DNA from: Bacteroides congonensis
GTDB taxonomy: Bacteria; Bacteroidota; Bacteroidia; Bacteroidales; Bacteroidaceae
NCBI RefSeq assembly: GCF_900130125.1
Contig: NZ_FQXY01000007.1
Coordinates: 248,001-312,000, forward strand
DNA length: 64,000 nt
Direction of reading: 5' to 3'
The position numbers and the translations under genes were made by a program. The notes beneath the pieces were generated by a model. It saw only the letters and a list, made by a program, of their open reading frames with translations. It ran no database searches and had not been told where the DNA came from. Numbering within the stretch: the first letter of the stretch is position 1; each line of letters begins with the position of its first letter. Positions 26,834-34,587 of the stretch are shown here, one piece after another.

Positions 26834-27595
26834 ATGAAAAAGTTATCTTTATTCTTATTAGTATCTGTGTTCGCTTTTTGCGGATGTAGTGATAGTGACG
26901 ATGAAACAAAAGATGGTGATAAAAAAGAAGTTGTCATTAGTTTCGAAAGCCAGCTTACAGAAACCGAAAGTGAATTTACTACTGACCAGGGAAGCAAAGT
27001 CAATCCTTCCGATCCATACTCTATGTACAAGTACTCAATCACAGATCCCAAAGGACTTGTCACATTTGATCACTTCTATGCTGACTGGGGAAGTGGATAC
27101 AGTTTTGCAGGATTTACTTATATGAATAAAACTAATCATCCCTACAATGCACAGCCACAATGCGGAAAAGCCAAAACTGGAAAAGTTTATTTAAGTACAT
27201 ACAGTGATGCAGAATTTGGCAGTACGTTAGCAATCATGACTATCAATGATCCTAACTATAGTATAAAAGGGGCTTGGATTACTAATAGCGCTAGCGCTTA
27301 CATCGGTATGACTGAAGGCGACAATACCGCAAGACCTTTTGTTAAAGGAGATAAATATACAGTAACTGCAACTGGTTACAATGAAAATGACGAAGAGATT
27401 GGTAATATTCAGATCTTGTTAGCTGACTATAAGAGTAATACGGACAAACCTATAAGTGACTGGATTTGGTTCGATTTATCAGCTTTACATAAAGCTGTTA
27501 AAATAAAATTTGTCCCTACTTCTACTGATATGGATCAATACATGAATACAAGTAAATATTTTTGTCTTGATGACATTACTCTAATAGAAAAATAA
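26834..27595 (+). CDS. DUF4465-type surface lipoprotein, probable B12-binding BtuH
   Basis: 253 residues. Lipobox FCGC (Cys18) followed by SDSDDE, consistent with surface exposure. The body is a jelly-roll-like DUF4465 domain (GSGYSFAGFTYMNKT, STYSDAEFGSTLAIMTIND, DWIWFDLSALHKAVKIKFVP). As I recall, BtuH proteins encoded in Bacteroides B12 operons belong to this kind of family and bind cobalamin at the cell surface. The position as third gene after a riboswitch, btuB and btuG-like gene supports that role. No inner-membrane BtuCDF genes follow; a terminator lies at 27712. Confidence 0.75.
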   Translation: MKKLSLFLLVSVFAFCGCSDSDDETKDGDKKEVVISFESQLTETESEFTTDQGSKVNPSDPYSMYKYSITDPKGLVTFDHFYADWGSGYSFAGFTYMNKTNHPYNAQPQCGKAKTGKVYLSTYSDAEFGSTLAIMTINDPNYSIKGAWITNSASAYIGMTEGDNTARPFVKGDKYTVTATGYNENDEEIGNIQILLADYKSNTDKPISDWIWFDLSALHKAVKIKFVPTSTDMDQYMNTSKYFCLDDITLIEK

Positions 27596-27711
27596 AACAT
27601 TTTTCTGCCAAACTATCAATTTTATATTTATCCCCGATATCTTACAACTAATAACAAGAAATCGTTCGAATAATCATATTACATAATTGAATTTATTCTT
27701 TATCTAAAAGA

Positions 27712-27750
27712 AAAGAGCTAAACTTCTTATTTCAAAAGTTTAGCTCTTTT
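27712..27750. terminator. Terminator of the B12 operon
   Basis: AAAGAGCTAAAC and GTTTAGCTCTTTT form a perfect 12-bp stem with flanking A and T runs, active in either direction by appearance. The rest of the 27596-27916 gap holds only AT-rich DNA and the tnaA promoter. Confidence 0.85.
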
Positions 27751-27857
27751 ATCATTTCAGATTCTTTCTCTTTGCCTAAAGTTTCTACTCTTTCTTTATA
27801 CATTTCTCTACGAATACATTTTTCGTCCATTATTTTCTAACAAAAAGCTATCATTCT

Positions 27858-27889
27858 TTTGGTATTTAAAGCAGTTTTAGCTACATTCG
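27858..27889 (+). promoter_or_regulatory. Probable tnaA promoter
   Basis: TTTG at 27858-27861, a 20-bp spacer and TACATTCG at 27882-27889 (7 of 8 to TAnnTTTG). It lies about 28 bp before the ATG at 27917. Confidence 0.6.
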
Positions 27890-27916
27890 TCGCACAAAAC
27901 ACTTAAATATACTACA

Positions 27917-29293
27917 ATGGAATTACCTTTTGCTGAATCATGGAAAATAAAGATGGTAGAACCCATCCGTAAAAGTACTCGTGAAGAACGCGAGCAATGG
28001 ATTAAAGAAGCACATTACAACGTCTTCCAACTCAAATCAGAACAAGTTTATATAGACCTCATCACCGACTCAGGAACAGGAGCCATGAGCGACCGCCAAT
28101 GGGCGGGAATGATGCTCGGTGATGAAAGTTATGCCGGTGCGACATCATTCTTCAAATTGAAAGAGATGATTACGAAACTGACCGGATTTGAATATATCAT
28201 TCCGACTCACCAGGGACGTGCCGCAGAAAATGTCCTTTTCTCCTATCTTGTGCACGAAGGAGACATCGTACCCGGCAATTCACACTTCGACACCACCAAA
28301 GGACATATCGAAGGACGTCATGCCACCGCACTAGACTGTACCATTGATGCCGCCAAAGAGACACAACTTGAAATCCCCTTCAAAGGAAATGTAGACCCTG
28401 ATAAATTACAGAAAGCTCTGACTCAATACGCCGAACGCATCCCTTTTATCATCGTAACCATTACCAACAACACAGCCGGCGGACAGCCCGTATCTATGCA
28501 GAACTTACGCGAAGTACGAGCCATTGCCGATAAATACGGCAAACCGGTACTTTTCGATTCCGCCCGCTTTGCTGAAAATGCTTACTTCATCAAAATGCGC
28601 GAAGAAGGTTATCGGGATAAATCTATTAAGGAAATTACACGAGAGATGTTTGCCCTTGCCGACGGCATGACAATGAGCGCCAAAAAAGACGGAATCGTCA
28701 ATATGGGCGGATTCATAGCCACACGGCGTGAAGACTGGTATGAAGGCGCAAAAGGTTTCTGCGTACAATACGAAGGATATCTCACTTACGGTGGAATGAA
28801 CGGACGGGACATGAACGCACTCGCCATCGGACTGGATGAAAATACCGAATTCGATAATCTAGAAACACGTATCAAGCAAGTGGAATACCTGGCAAAGAAA
28901 CTGGATGAATACGGAATCCCCTATCAGCGTCCTGCCGGCGGTCATGCCATTTTCATCGATGCGCCCAAAGTGCTGACACACGTACCCAAGGAAGAATTTC
29001 CGGCACAGACACTGACTGTTGAGCTCTATCTGGAAGCCGGTATCCGTGGATGCGAAATCGGCTATATTCTTGCCGACCGTGACCCGGTTACTCATGAAAA
29101 CCGATTCAACGGACTCGATTTACTACGTCTTGCCATCCCCCGCAGAGTGTACACTGACAATCATATGAACGTAATAGCCGCCCTCAAAAATGTATATGAA
29201 CGAAGAGAAAGCATTACCCGCGGAGTACGTATCGCTTGGGAAGCTCCGTTGATGCGACATTTCACAGTCCAGCTAGAAAGGTTGTCAGTATAA
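27917..29293 (+). CDS. tnaA: Tryptophanase (tryptophan indole-lyase)
   Basis: 458 residues, close to the usual ~460-470. A PLP fold-type I beta-eliminating lyase: PTHQGRAAENVLF, the TNNTAGGQPVSMQNLR segment, LFDSARFAENAYFI, and the cofactor lysine in TMSAKKDGIVNMGG (Lys256/257). It converts L-tryptophan to indole, pyruvate and ammonia. Tyrosine phenol-lyase is a close relative, but overall the sequence reads as tryptophanase. There is no TnaC-like leader peptide in the short 5' region. The stop codon is followed at once by a 19-bp tandem array. Confidence 0.92.
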   Translation: MELPFAESWKIKMVEPIRKSTREEREQWIKEAHYNVFQLKSEQVYIDLITDSGTGAMSDRQWAGMMLGDESYAGATSFFKLKEMITKLTGFEYIIPTHQGRAAENVLFSYLVHEGDIVPGNSHFDTTKGHIEGRHATALDCTIDAAKETQLEIPFKGNVDPDKLQKALTQYAERIPFIIVTITNNTAGGQPVSMQNLREVRAIADKYGKPVLFDSARFAENAYFIKMREEGYRDKSIKEITREMFALADGMTMSAKKDGIVNMGGFIATRREDWYEGAKGFCVQYEGYLTYGGMNGRDMNALAIGLDENTEFDNLETRIKQVEYLAKKLDEYGIPYQRPAGGHAIFIDAPKVLTHVPKEEFPAQTLTVELYLEAGIRGCEIGYILADRDPVTHENRFNGLDLLRLAIPRRVYTDNHMNVIAALKNVYERRESITRGVRIAWEAPLMRHFTVQLERLSV

Positions 29294-29386
29294 ACAGGAA
29301 AAGTCCGTGTAAACAAGGAAAGCCCATATAAACAGGAAAAGTTATCTCCGTCAACAATTGTCCGTATAAACAAAAGTTCTTCCAAA
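29292..29386. repeat. 19-bp tandem repeat array at the 3' end of tnaA
   Basis: Units start at 29292, 29311, 29330, 29349 and 29368. The consensus is close to AAACAGGAAAAGTCCGTGT; the fourth unit is more diverged in its first half. The array begins inside the tnaA stop codon region and ends about 40 bp before the next gene. The units are not palindromic. Confidence 0.8.
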
Positions 29387-29427
29387 GTGTTTATATTATA
29401 ATCGCTCAAACTTAATACGTAAAAATT

Positions 29428-29730
29428 ATGGCAGAAGATTATAAATTAATAGACAACGAAGAAAAACATCGGTATGAATTTCAGATTGATGGCAAGATAG
29501 CTGAAATAGACTATATTAAATCAAATAACGGAGAAATCTATCTCGTTCACACGGAAGTACCTGCTTCACTGGGCGGAAGAGGAATCGGTTCGCAACTTGC
29601 TGAAAAGGTATTGACGGACATAGAGAAACAAGGTTTACGCCTGGTGCCGCTCTGCCCGTTTGTGGCCGGATATATCCATAAGCATCCTGAATGGAAGAGA
29701 ATTGTAATGCGTGGTATTCACATTAAATAA
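29428..29730 (+). CDS. Small GNAT-like N-acetyltransferase (YjdJ family)
   Basis: 100 residues. Compact GNAT domain of the type found in YjdJ: EKHRYEFQIDGKIAEIDYI at the start, LVHTEVPASLGGRGIGSQLA with the acetyl-CoA binding R-G-x-G-S/I loop, and a C-terminal CPFVAGYIHKHPEWK. The gene 8 bp downstream encodes its usual partner, a YjdI-like iron-sulfur protein. The substrate is unknown for the family as far as I know. Confidence 0.85.
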   Translation: MAEDYKLIDNEEKHRYEFQIDGKIAEIDYIKSNNGEIYLVHTEVPASLGGRGIGSQLAEKVLTDIEKQGLRLVPLCPFVAGYIHKHPEWKRIVMRGIHIK

Positions 29731-29738
29731 GTATAGCT

Positions 29739-29993
29739 ATGGGAAAGAAAGTTGAATATACCAATGGCGAACTGACTATTGTATGGCAGCCGGAATTATG
29801 CCAGCATGCCGGAATATGCGTAAAGATGTTACCCAACGTCTATCATCCGAAAGAAAGGCCGTGGGTGCAAATTGAGAATGCGACAACGGAAGAATTAATT
29901 GCACAAATCAGCAAATGTCCGTCAGGAGCATTAAGCTACCGGCTGAATGAGAAAAAGCCCGGCAAGCAAGAAAAGATAAGTAAGGAAAAATAA
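29739..29993 (+). CDS. YjdI-family (4Fe-4S) mono-cluster protein
   Basis: 84 residues, matching the Fer4_19 pattern: WQPELCQHAGICVKMLP followed later by ISKCPSGALSYRL, giving three cysteines in the expected places (C-x5-C ... C-P-x-G-A-L). Its neighbour 8 bp upstream is the YjdJ-like acetyltransferase, and the two are commonly paired. The final ~15 residues are a charged lysine-rich tail. Biochemical role is unknown. Confidence 0.85.
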   Translation: MGKKVEYTNGELTIVWQPELCQHAGICVKMLPNVYHPKERPWVQIENATTEELIAQISKCPSGALSYRLNEKKPGKQEKISKEK

Positions 29994-30000
29994 GTAACCA

Positions 30001-30059
30001 AAAGAGAAACGGTGAATAAGAAGGGAAATTTCCCATTCATTATTCACCGTTTCTCTTTT
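30001..30059. terminator. Bidirectional terminator between convergent genes
   Basis: AAAGAGAAACGGTGAATAA and TTATTCACCGTTTCTCTTT form a perfect 19-bp stem. It serves the yjdI-like gene from the left and the phosphopantetheinyl transferase gene from the right. Confidence 0.9.
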
Positions 30060-30068
30060 ATTTTATAT

Positions 30069-30701
30069 TCAATCCAGAGTCCATGTCAGCACAAAATCCG
30101 GATGGATGCGATAACCCGTTGTATAGAGTTTTTGCTGTTCCGTCACGAACTCCTGAACTTGAAACGTACCTTCTTCCTGAGGAACAAACTGTGTCAAACG
30201 GAGTTTGCGGAGATCGGCGTCGGCATTTTCCATCCGTTTAAAGATAGCTTCTTTTGCAGACCAGTGCAGCAACAGTCCCCATACTGTATCATCTTTATAA
30301 ACTCCTACCTGCTCGTCGGGACGGATATAACGGTCGGCCACCCGATGAACCCGTTGACCGTATTGCTCAATATCAATGCCAACAGGAGCCTGAGAACCAA
30401 GTATCACAGCCACATACCCTTTCGTATGAGAAATACTGATAAAGAAAGAATGATCGGCCAGATAAGGTTTGCCTTCTGAAGAATAAGCAATTTCCTTATC
30501 TTCCCGAAGCATTGAATACAGCAGCACACGAACAGATGTCCATTCCATCTTCCGGCGTTCAGAGACAAAACGGTTCAGTTCCTGCTCACAGGAAATTCTT
30601 CGCGCTTCGGGCAGAAGAGCCAGTAATGTATCCAAAGATTCTTCCATCTTCCATACAGCCCACTGTATATCATTGGTTCTACTTTGCAGGAATAACGCCA
30701 T
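30069..30701 (-). CDS. 4'-phosphopantetheinyl transferase (Sfp-like)
   Basis: 210 residues. Sfp/AcpT-type signature: GIDIEQYGQRV (Mg-binding Asp) and, about 45 residues later, WSAKEAIFKRM (catalytic Glu/Lys). SISHTKGYVAVIL precedes it as the usual H-x-x-G motif. It transfers the phosphopantetheine arm from CoA to carrier proteins, in the cytoplasm. It follows gldE on the same strand after 74 bp and its 3' end is at a strong terminator. Whether it serves fatty acid ACP or another carrier protein is not evident. Confidence 0.88.
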   Translation of the reverse strand: MALFLQSRTNDIQWAVWKMEESLDTLLALLPEARRISCEQELNRFVSERRKMEWTSVRVLLYSMLREDKEIAYSSEGKPYLADHSFFISISHTKGYVAVILGSQAPVGIDIEQYGQRVHRVADRYIRPDEQVGVYKDDTVWGLLLHWSAKEAIFKRMENADADLRKLRLTQFVPQEEGTFQVQEFVTEQQKLYTTGYRIHPDFVLTWTLD

Positions 30702-30775
30702 CTTATGCTTGGTTGAAATTATATTTCCGTAATTATTCTCTTGGGATTGTCCTTCCGTGATTATTCCTTCATGAC

Positions 30776-32128
30776 TTATTCTTTTTCTTCCGATGTTTCC
30801 GTATCGTCAGGCAGAATCGTAAACTTGACTTTCAGAATCCGGCGGCTATCCATCTCCAAGACTTCAAACTCATAATTGTGGTAAGTCACTTTCTCGTGCA
30901 ATGCCGGGAATTCGCCTTTAATTTCGAGCAACATACCCGCCAATGTATCGGCATCCCCTACCACTTTCTCAAATTCATCTTCGCTTACTTTCGCAATCTT
31001 ATAGAAATCCGTCAACTGCGTTTTTGCCTCGAATATCCAGGTATGGTCATTCAGCACGACATATGTACGTTCTTCATCGTCATACTCGTCATGAATCTCC
31101 CCTACAATTTCCTCGATAATATCTTCCATCGTCACCAGTCCGGAAGTTCCGCCAAATTCATCCACAACGATAGCAATATGAATCTTATTCGCCTGGAAAT
31201 CACGCAGCAAATCATCAATCATCTTCGTCTCCGGCACAAAATACGCAGGCCGGATCAACGACTGCCAACGGAAATTATCCCCCTTGCTCACATGAGGCAG
31301 AAGGTCTTTGATATACAACACCCCCTTGATATTATCCCTCGAACCGGCAAAGACAGGAATACGCGAATAAGCATTTTCAATGATACATTGCATCACTTCC
31401 TTGAAAGACGTGCGAATATCCAAATCGACCATATCCAGGCGTGATGTCATCACTTCTTTCACGGTTTCTCCGCCAAAACGGATAATTCCTTCCAGGATAT
31501 TATTCTCTTCGGTAAGTTCCGCTTTATCCGTAAGCTCCAATGCATGTGACAGTTCGTCAACTGAAATATTATGGCTTTTCTTGGCAAAATGCTTGTTCAG
31601 AAAAGCAGTAGAGCGTACCAGGACAGTAGCTATCGGATAAAATATCTTTTCCAGGTAATAAATGCCCGGCGCGGAGAAACGGCAGAAAGCCAATGTCTTC
31701 TGTGCAGAATAAATCTTCGGCATGATTTCGCCGAACAGGAGCAACAGAAAAGTCAGTATCACAGTCAGTATCAAGAACTCTGCCAACGGAGAATGAAATA
31801 CAAAAACATTCATAAAGAAGAAGTTGCAGAGCATGATAATGGTTACGTTCACAAAATTATTAGTAATCAGTATCGTCGCCAGGAGACGTTCGGAATTGCC
31901 AAGAAGGGCACTTATTTTATCATCGGAAGTATGATTCCGTTCATCAATATCATTCCGGTCTGAAGGAGAAAGCGAGAAAAAAGCGATTTCAGAAGCCGAA
32001 GCAAAACCGGAAGCCAGCAGGAGCACACCTGCCAGTACTATGGCAATAATAGCAGAGATAGAAGGAGTGTTTACGGTAATACCGTTGAAAATGTCAGCCA
32101 ATTGGCTTAAATAACCATCTGAGTCCAA
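30776..32128 (-). CDS. gldE: GldE-like CNNM/CBS/CorC-domain membrane protein
   Basis: 450 residues. A CNNM (DUF21) membrane domain (about 20-200) has four hydrophobic segments and begins LASGFASASEIAFFSLSPSD. A CBS pair (about 215-335) contains VMTSRLDMVDLD and VDEFGGTSGLVTMEDIIEEI. A CorC/HlyC domain closes the protein (EFEVLEMDSRRILKVKF). In Bacteroidetes the gene next to ssb and mutY encodes this GldE family, named for gliding motility although Bacteroides does not glide; the family may handle magnesium or other ions. Order mutY-ssb-gldE-PPTase is preserved here. Confidence 0.88.
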   Translation of the reverse strand: MDSDGYLSQLADIFNGITVNTPSISAIIAIVLAGVLLLASGFASASEIAFFSLSPSDRNDIDERNHTSDDKISALLGNSERLLATILITNNFVNVTIIMLCNFFFMNVFVFHSPLAEFLILTVILTFLLLLFGEIMPKIYSAQKTLAFCRFSAPGIYYLEKIFYPIATVLVRSTAFLNKHFAKKSHNISVDELSHALELTDKAELTEENNILEGIIRFGGETVKEVMTSRLDMVDLDIRTSFKEVMQCIIENAYSRIPVFAGSRDNIKGVLYIKDLLPHVSKGDNFRWQSLIRPAYFVPETKMIDDLLRDFQANKIHIAIVVDEFGGTSGLVTMEDIIEEIVGEIHDEYDDEERTYVVLNDHTWIFEAKTQLTDFYKIAKVSEDEFEKVVGDADTLAGMLLEIKGEFPALHEKVTYHNYEFEVLEMDSRRILKVKFTILPDDTETSEEKE

Positions 32129-32204
32129 AGAGTATATATTTTAGTTTAACAAAAGACAATGTGCCAATCTGCTCGCGAAAACCTATTGGCACACTATCAC
32201 ATTA

Positions 32205-32678
32205 CTAGAACGGCAAGTCATCTGCCGGATTATCTTGTACAGGCTGGGCTTGCGATTGCTGCGTCTGTTGTGATTGCTGTTGCATTTGCTGCGGCTGGCC
32301 GGCGGCAGGCTGTTGTGCAGAAGCAGCAACTCCCGGATTAGCGCCTTTCGGAGACAGCATTTCCATATTATCCACATAAATCTCGGTGATATAGCGCATA
32401 GCTCCCGACTGGTCACTGTAAGAACGTGTTCTAATCTTTCCTTCCAGATACAATTTGTCACCTTTGTGCACATATTTATCCACAATCTCAGCCAGACGGT
32501 TGGATGCAACGATATTATGCCACTCCGTTCTTTCAGGAATTTGGGTTCCATTTTGCAATGTATAGCCACGGTCTGTCGTAGCTAACGGAAAAGTTGCCAC
32601 AGCCGAGCCTGTATCGAAATATTTCACCCGCGGATCTTGTCCCACGTTTCCTATCAATATCACTTTATTTACTGACAT
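32205..32678 (-). CDS. ssb: Single-stranded DNA-binding protein
   Basis: 157 residues from the ATG at 32678. A longer frame starting at 32750 would add 24 residues with no match to SSB, and a perfect -7 box (TAATTTTG on the minus strand, 32720-32727) lies inside that extension, so it is rejected. The OB fold reads MSVNKVILIGNVGQDPRVKY, then ATTDRGYTLQNGTQIPERTE and WHNIVASNRLAEI. A Gln-rich linker leads to the acidic tip DDLPF, which recruits replication and repair partners. It works in replication, recombination and repair. Confidence 0.95.
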   Translation of the reverse strand: MSVNKVILIGNVGQDPRVKYFDTGSAVATFPLATTDRGYTLQNGTQIPERTEWHNIVASNRLAEIVDKYVHKGDKLYLEGKIRTRSYSDQSGAMRYITEIYVDNMEMLSPKGANPGVAASAQQPAAGQPQQMQQQSQQTQQSQAQPVQDNPADDLPF

Positions 32679-32765
32679 ATATGTATCAAGTTTATAATTC
32701 TTAGTTTCAAATGCGCTGCCAAAATTAAACAGAATAACAATAGGATGCAAGAATTGTTGTAACTT

Positions 32766-33815
32766 TTATTTCGAATCAATATACTTCTCAATAAAAGCGT
32801 GCACCAACCTTGAAACAGCATATTGCTCCAATTCTTCCGCCTTTATTTTCTGAAACTTACTGAAAGAAGCCGTTTCTCCGGGCAATGTCACTTCATAGAA
32901 ATTAGCATAAATCACCCGATGGGACAATACATGCTTCACTTCCCTGCACACCGAACGGACTACCGGCTGCTCCCCCGGCGCAAAAAACGCCCGAAATTCA
33001 GGCAAAGCTAAAAAATCTTCTTCCGGCACAGCCACCGGAGTTTCTATCAAAGGTAGTTCAAACAGGTTCTTCCAAATATCATCTGCCGTCCGCTTATTTA
33101 TAAAGGTATGCGCGCCCGCACGTACATAAATATAATTGAAATAACGGTTCGTCGTTTTCGTCTTATGCCGCTTCACAGGCAGCTTGGCAACCAACCCTTT
33201 CGCAAGAGCCGAACAACTATCCACCAACGGGCAAAACAAACAATCAGGTGATTGCGGCGTACACTGAATCGCTCCGAAATCCATAATTCCCTGATTGTAG
33301 AGAGCCGGCTGTTTTCTATCCAGCATCTCGTCCGCCAACCCTGCAAAAAGTTTCTTTCCCTCTGTCGAATCAATCGGCGTGTCAATGCCGAAATAACGTG
33401 AAAGCACACGATACACATTTCCGTCCACCACCGCATAAGGCATGCCATAAGCAAACGAGCAGATGGCCGCCGCCGTATACTCCCCCACTCCTTTCAAAGC
33501 CAACACTTCCGGATACGTTTTCGGGAAAACTCCATTCATGCTTTTTGCGGCAGCGTGAAGATTCCGGGCACGTGAATAATATCCCAATCCCTGCCAATAT
33601 TTCATCACCTCGTCCTCGTCTGCGTCAGCCAACGTCCGCACATCGGGAAAGCGCTTGATGAAACGCATAAAATAATCATACCCCTGCACCACACGTGTCT
33701 GCTGAAGGATAATCTCCGAAATCCATATCAGATACGGATCGGAAGACTCCCGCCAGGGCAGCTCACGCTTATTCTCTTTATACCACTCTATAATTGTTTC
33801 ATTGAACTTGTTCAT
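32766..33815 (-). CDS. mutY: A/G-specific adenine glycosylase
   Basis: About 349 residues from the ATG at 33815 (MNKFNETI); five further codons are possible upstream to 33830. The HhH-GPD domain has ELPWRESSDPYLIWISEIIL (catalytic Glu34), the hairpin LKGVGEYTAAAI and catalytic Asp in AVVDGNVYRVLSR. The iron-sulfur loop is CTPQSPDCLFCPLVDSC. A C-terminal NUDIX-like domain recognises 8-oxoguanine. It removes adenine mispaired with 8-oxoG. A perfect -7 box (TACTTTTG on the minus strand) lies at 33875-33882. It is divergent from the HU gene. Confidence 0.94.
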   Translation of the reverse strand: MNKFNETIIEWYKENKRELPWRESSDPYLIWISEIILQQTRVVQGYDYFMRFIKRFPDVRTLADADEDEVMKYWQGLGYYSRARNLHAAAKSMNGVFPKTYPEVLALKGVGEYTAAAICSFAYGMPYAVVDGNVYRVLSRYFGIDTPIDSTEGKKLFAGLADEMLDRKQPALYNQGIMDFGAIQCTPQSPDCLFCPLVDSCSALAKGLVAKLPVKRHKTKTTNRYFNYIYVRAGAHTFINKRTADDIWKNLFELPLIETPVAVPEEDFLALPEFRAFFAPGEQPVVRSVCREVKHVLSHRVIYANFYEVTLPGETASFSKFQKIKAEELEQYAVSRLVHAFIEKYIDSK

Positions 33816-33967
33816 AGGCCCGGTCATCATGTATCATCTAACATTTATCTTGTATATGCTGTTCAAAAGCCACACAAAAGTAACTCTTTTGGCTCTAAGA
33901 AAACTCAACGCCACCATTTTTTTAGAAAAATGTGCATAATATATTTTTTTAGGAGCTTAAAAAGCTA

Positions 33968-33975
33968 TATATTTG
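33968..33975 (+). promoter_or_regulatory. -7 box of the HU gene
   Basis: TATATTTG matches TAnnTTTG exactly. A T-run lies 20 bp upstream in place of TTTG. The start codon is about 53 bp downstream. Confidence 0.55.
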
Positions 33976-34028
33976 CAGTCCAAAAAATTAGCAATAACAT
34001 AATAGTAATAATATTTTTTTAAGGAAAA

Positions 34029-34304
34029 ATGACTAAAGCAGATATTGTAAACGAGATTACAAAGAAAACTGGGATTGACAAGCAGACAGTTCTTACAACA
34101 GTTGAAGCATTCATGGACGCTGTAAAAGATTCATTGTCAAACGACGAGAATGTATATTTGCGTGGGTTCGGTAGTTTCGTAGTGAAGAAAAGAGCACAGA
34201 AAACTGCTCGTAATATTTCTAAGAATACTACGATTATCATCCCCGAGCACAACATTCCGGCTTTCAAACCGGCTAAGACATTTACAATTTCAGTAAAGAA
34301 ATAA
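34029..34304 (+). CDS. HU-family DNA-binding protein
   Basis: 91 residues, standard HU length. The fold reads TKADIVNEITKKTGIDKQTV, dimer helices to ~45, then FGSFVVKKRAQKTARNISKN with the minor-groove arm and IPEHNIPAFKPAKTF (intercalating proline at IP). It is a nucleoid-associated protein that bends DNA. A separate, longer HU-like gene occurs at 47586 in the accessory region. This one lies between mutY and rng. Confidence 0.95.
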   Translation: MTKADIVNEITKKTGIDKQTVLTTVEAFMDAVKDSLSNDENVYLRGFGSFVVKKRAQKTARNISKNTTIIIPEHNIPAFKPAKTFTISVKK

Positions 34305-34338
34305 TAAACAAGAGTATTAACCCATAAAATGTGAAGCT

Positions 34339-34431
34339 ATGCCAAGCGGAAAAAAGAAAAAAAGACATAAAATGTCTACGCACAAGCGTAAAAAAAGACT
34401 AAGAAAGAACAGACATAAAAGCAAAAAATAA
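34339..34431 (+). CDS. 30-residue basic ribosomal-type peptide (AURKAIP1/COX24-like)
   Basis: Encodes 30 residues, of which more than half are Lys, Arg or His: MPSGKKKKRHKMSTHKRKKR then LRKNRHKSKK and a stop. Very short basic peptides of this type (bS22/Thx-like, annotated as AURKAIP1/COX24-domain proteins) are bound to the small ribosomal subunit in Bacteroidetes as far as I recall. It sits 34 bp after the HU gene and is followed by a terminator at 34458, so the two are probably co-transcribed. Too short for most gene finders. Confidence 0.8.
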   Translation: MPSGKKKKRHKMSTHKRKKRLRKNRHKSKK

Positions 34432-34457
34432 TTTTTAAGTCTGGATCACACAGAAAT

Positions 34458-34505
34458 AAAGAACAAACTTGCGAAGCCAATGTCTTTCAAGTTTGTTCTT
34501 TGTTT
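34458..34505 (+). terminator. Terminator after the HU and small-peptide genes
   Basis: AAAGAACAAACTTG and CAAGTTTGTTCTTTG form a perfect 14-bp stem with a T-rich tail, 26 bp after the small-peptide gene and 80 bp before rng. Confidence 0.85.
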
Positions 34506-34587
34506 AAGTAGCTAACCCAAAATGAACAATTTGTCAAAAAAGTTGTTCATATAAATGAGATTCAACCAATAATAAGGAAACAAAACA

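Noticed and set aside
32679..32750. Longer ssb frame starting at 32750
   Set aside because: The 24 extra residues do not resemble SSB, and the -7 box for the gene falls inside them.
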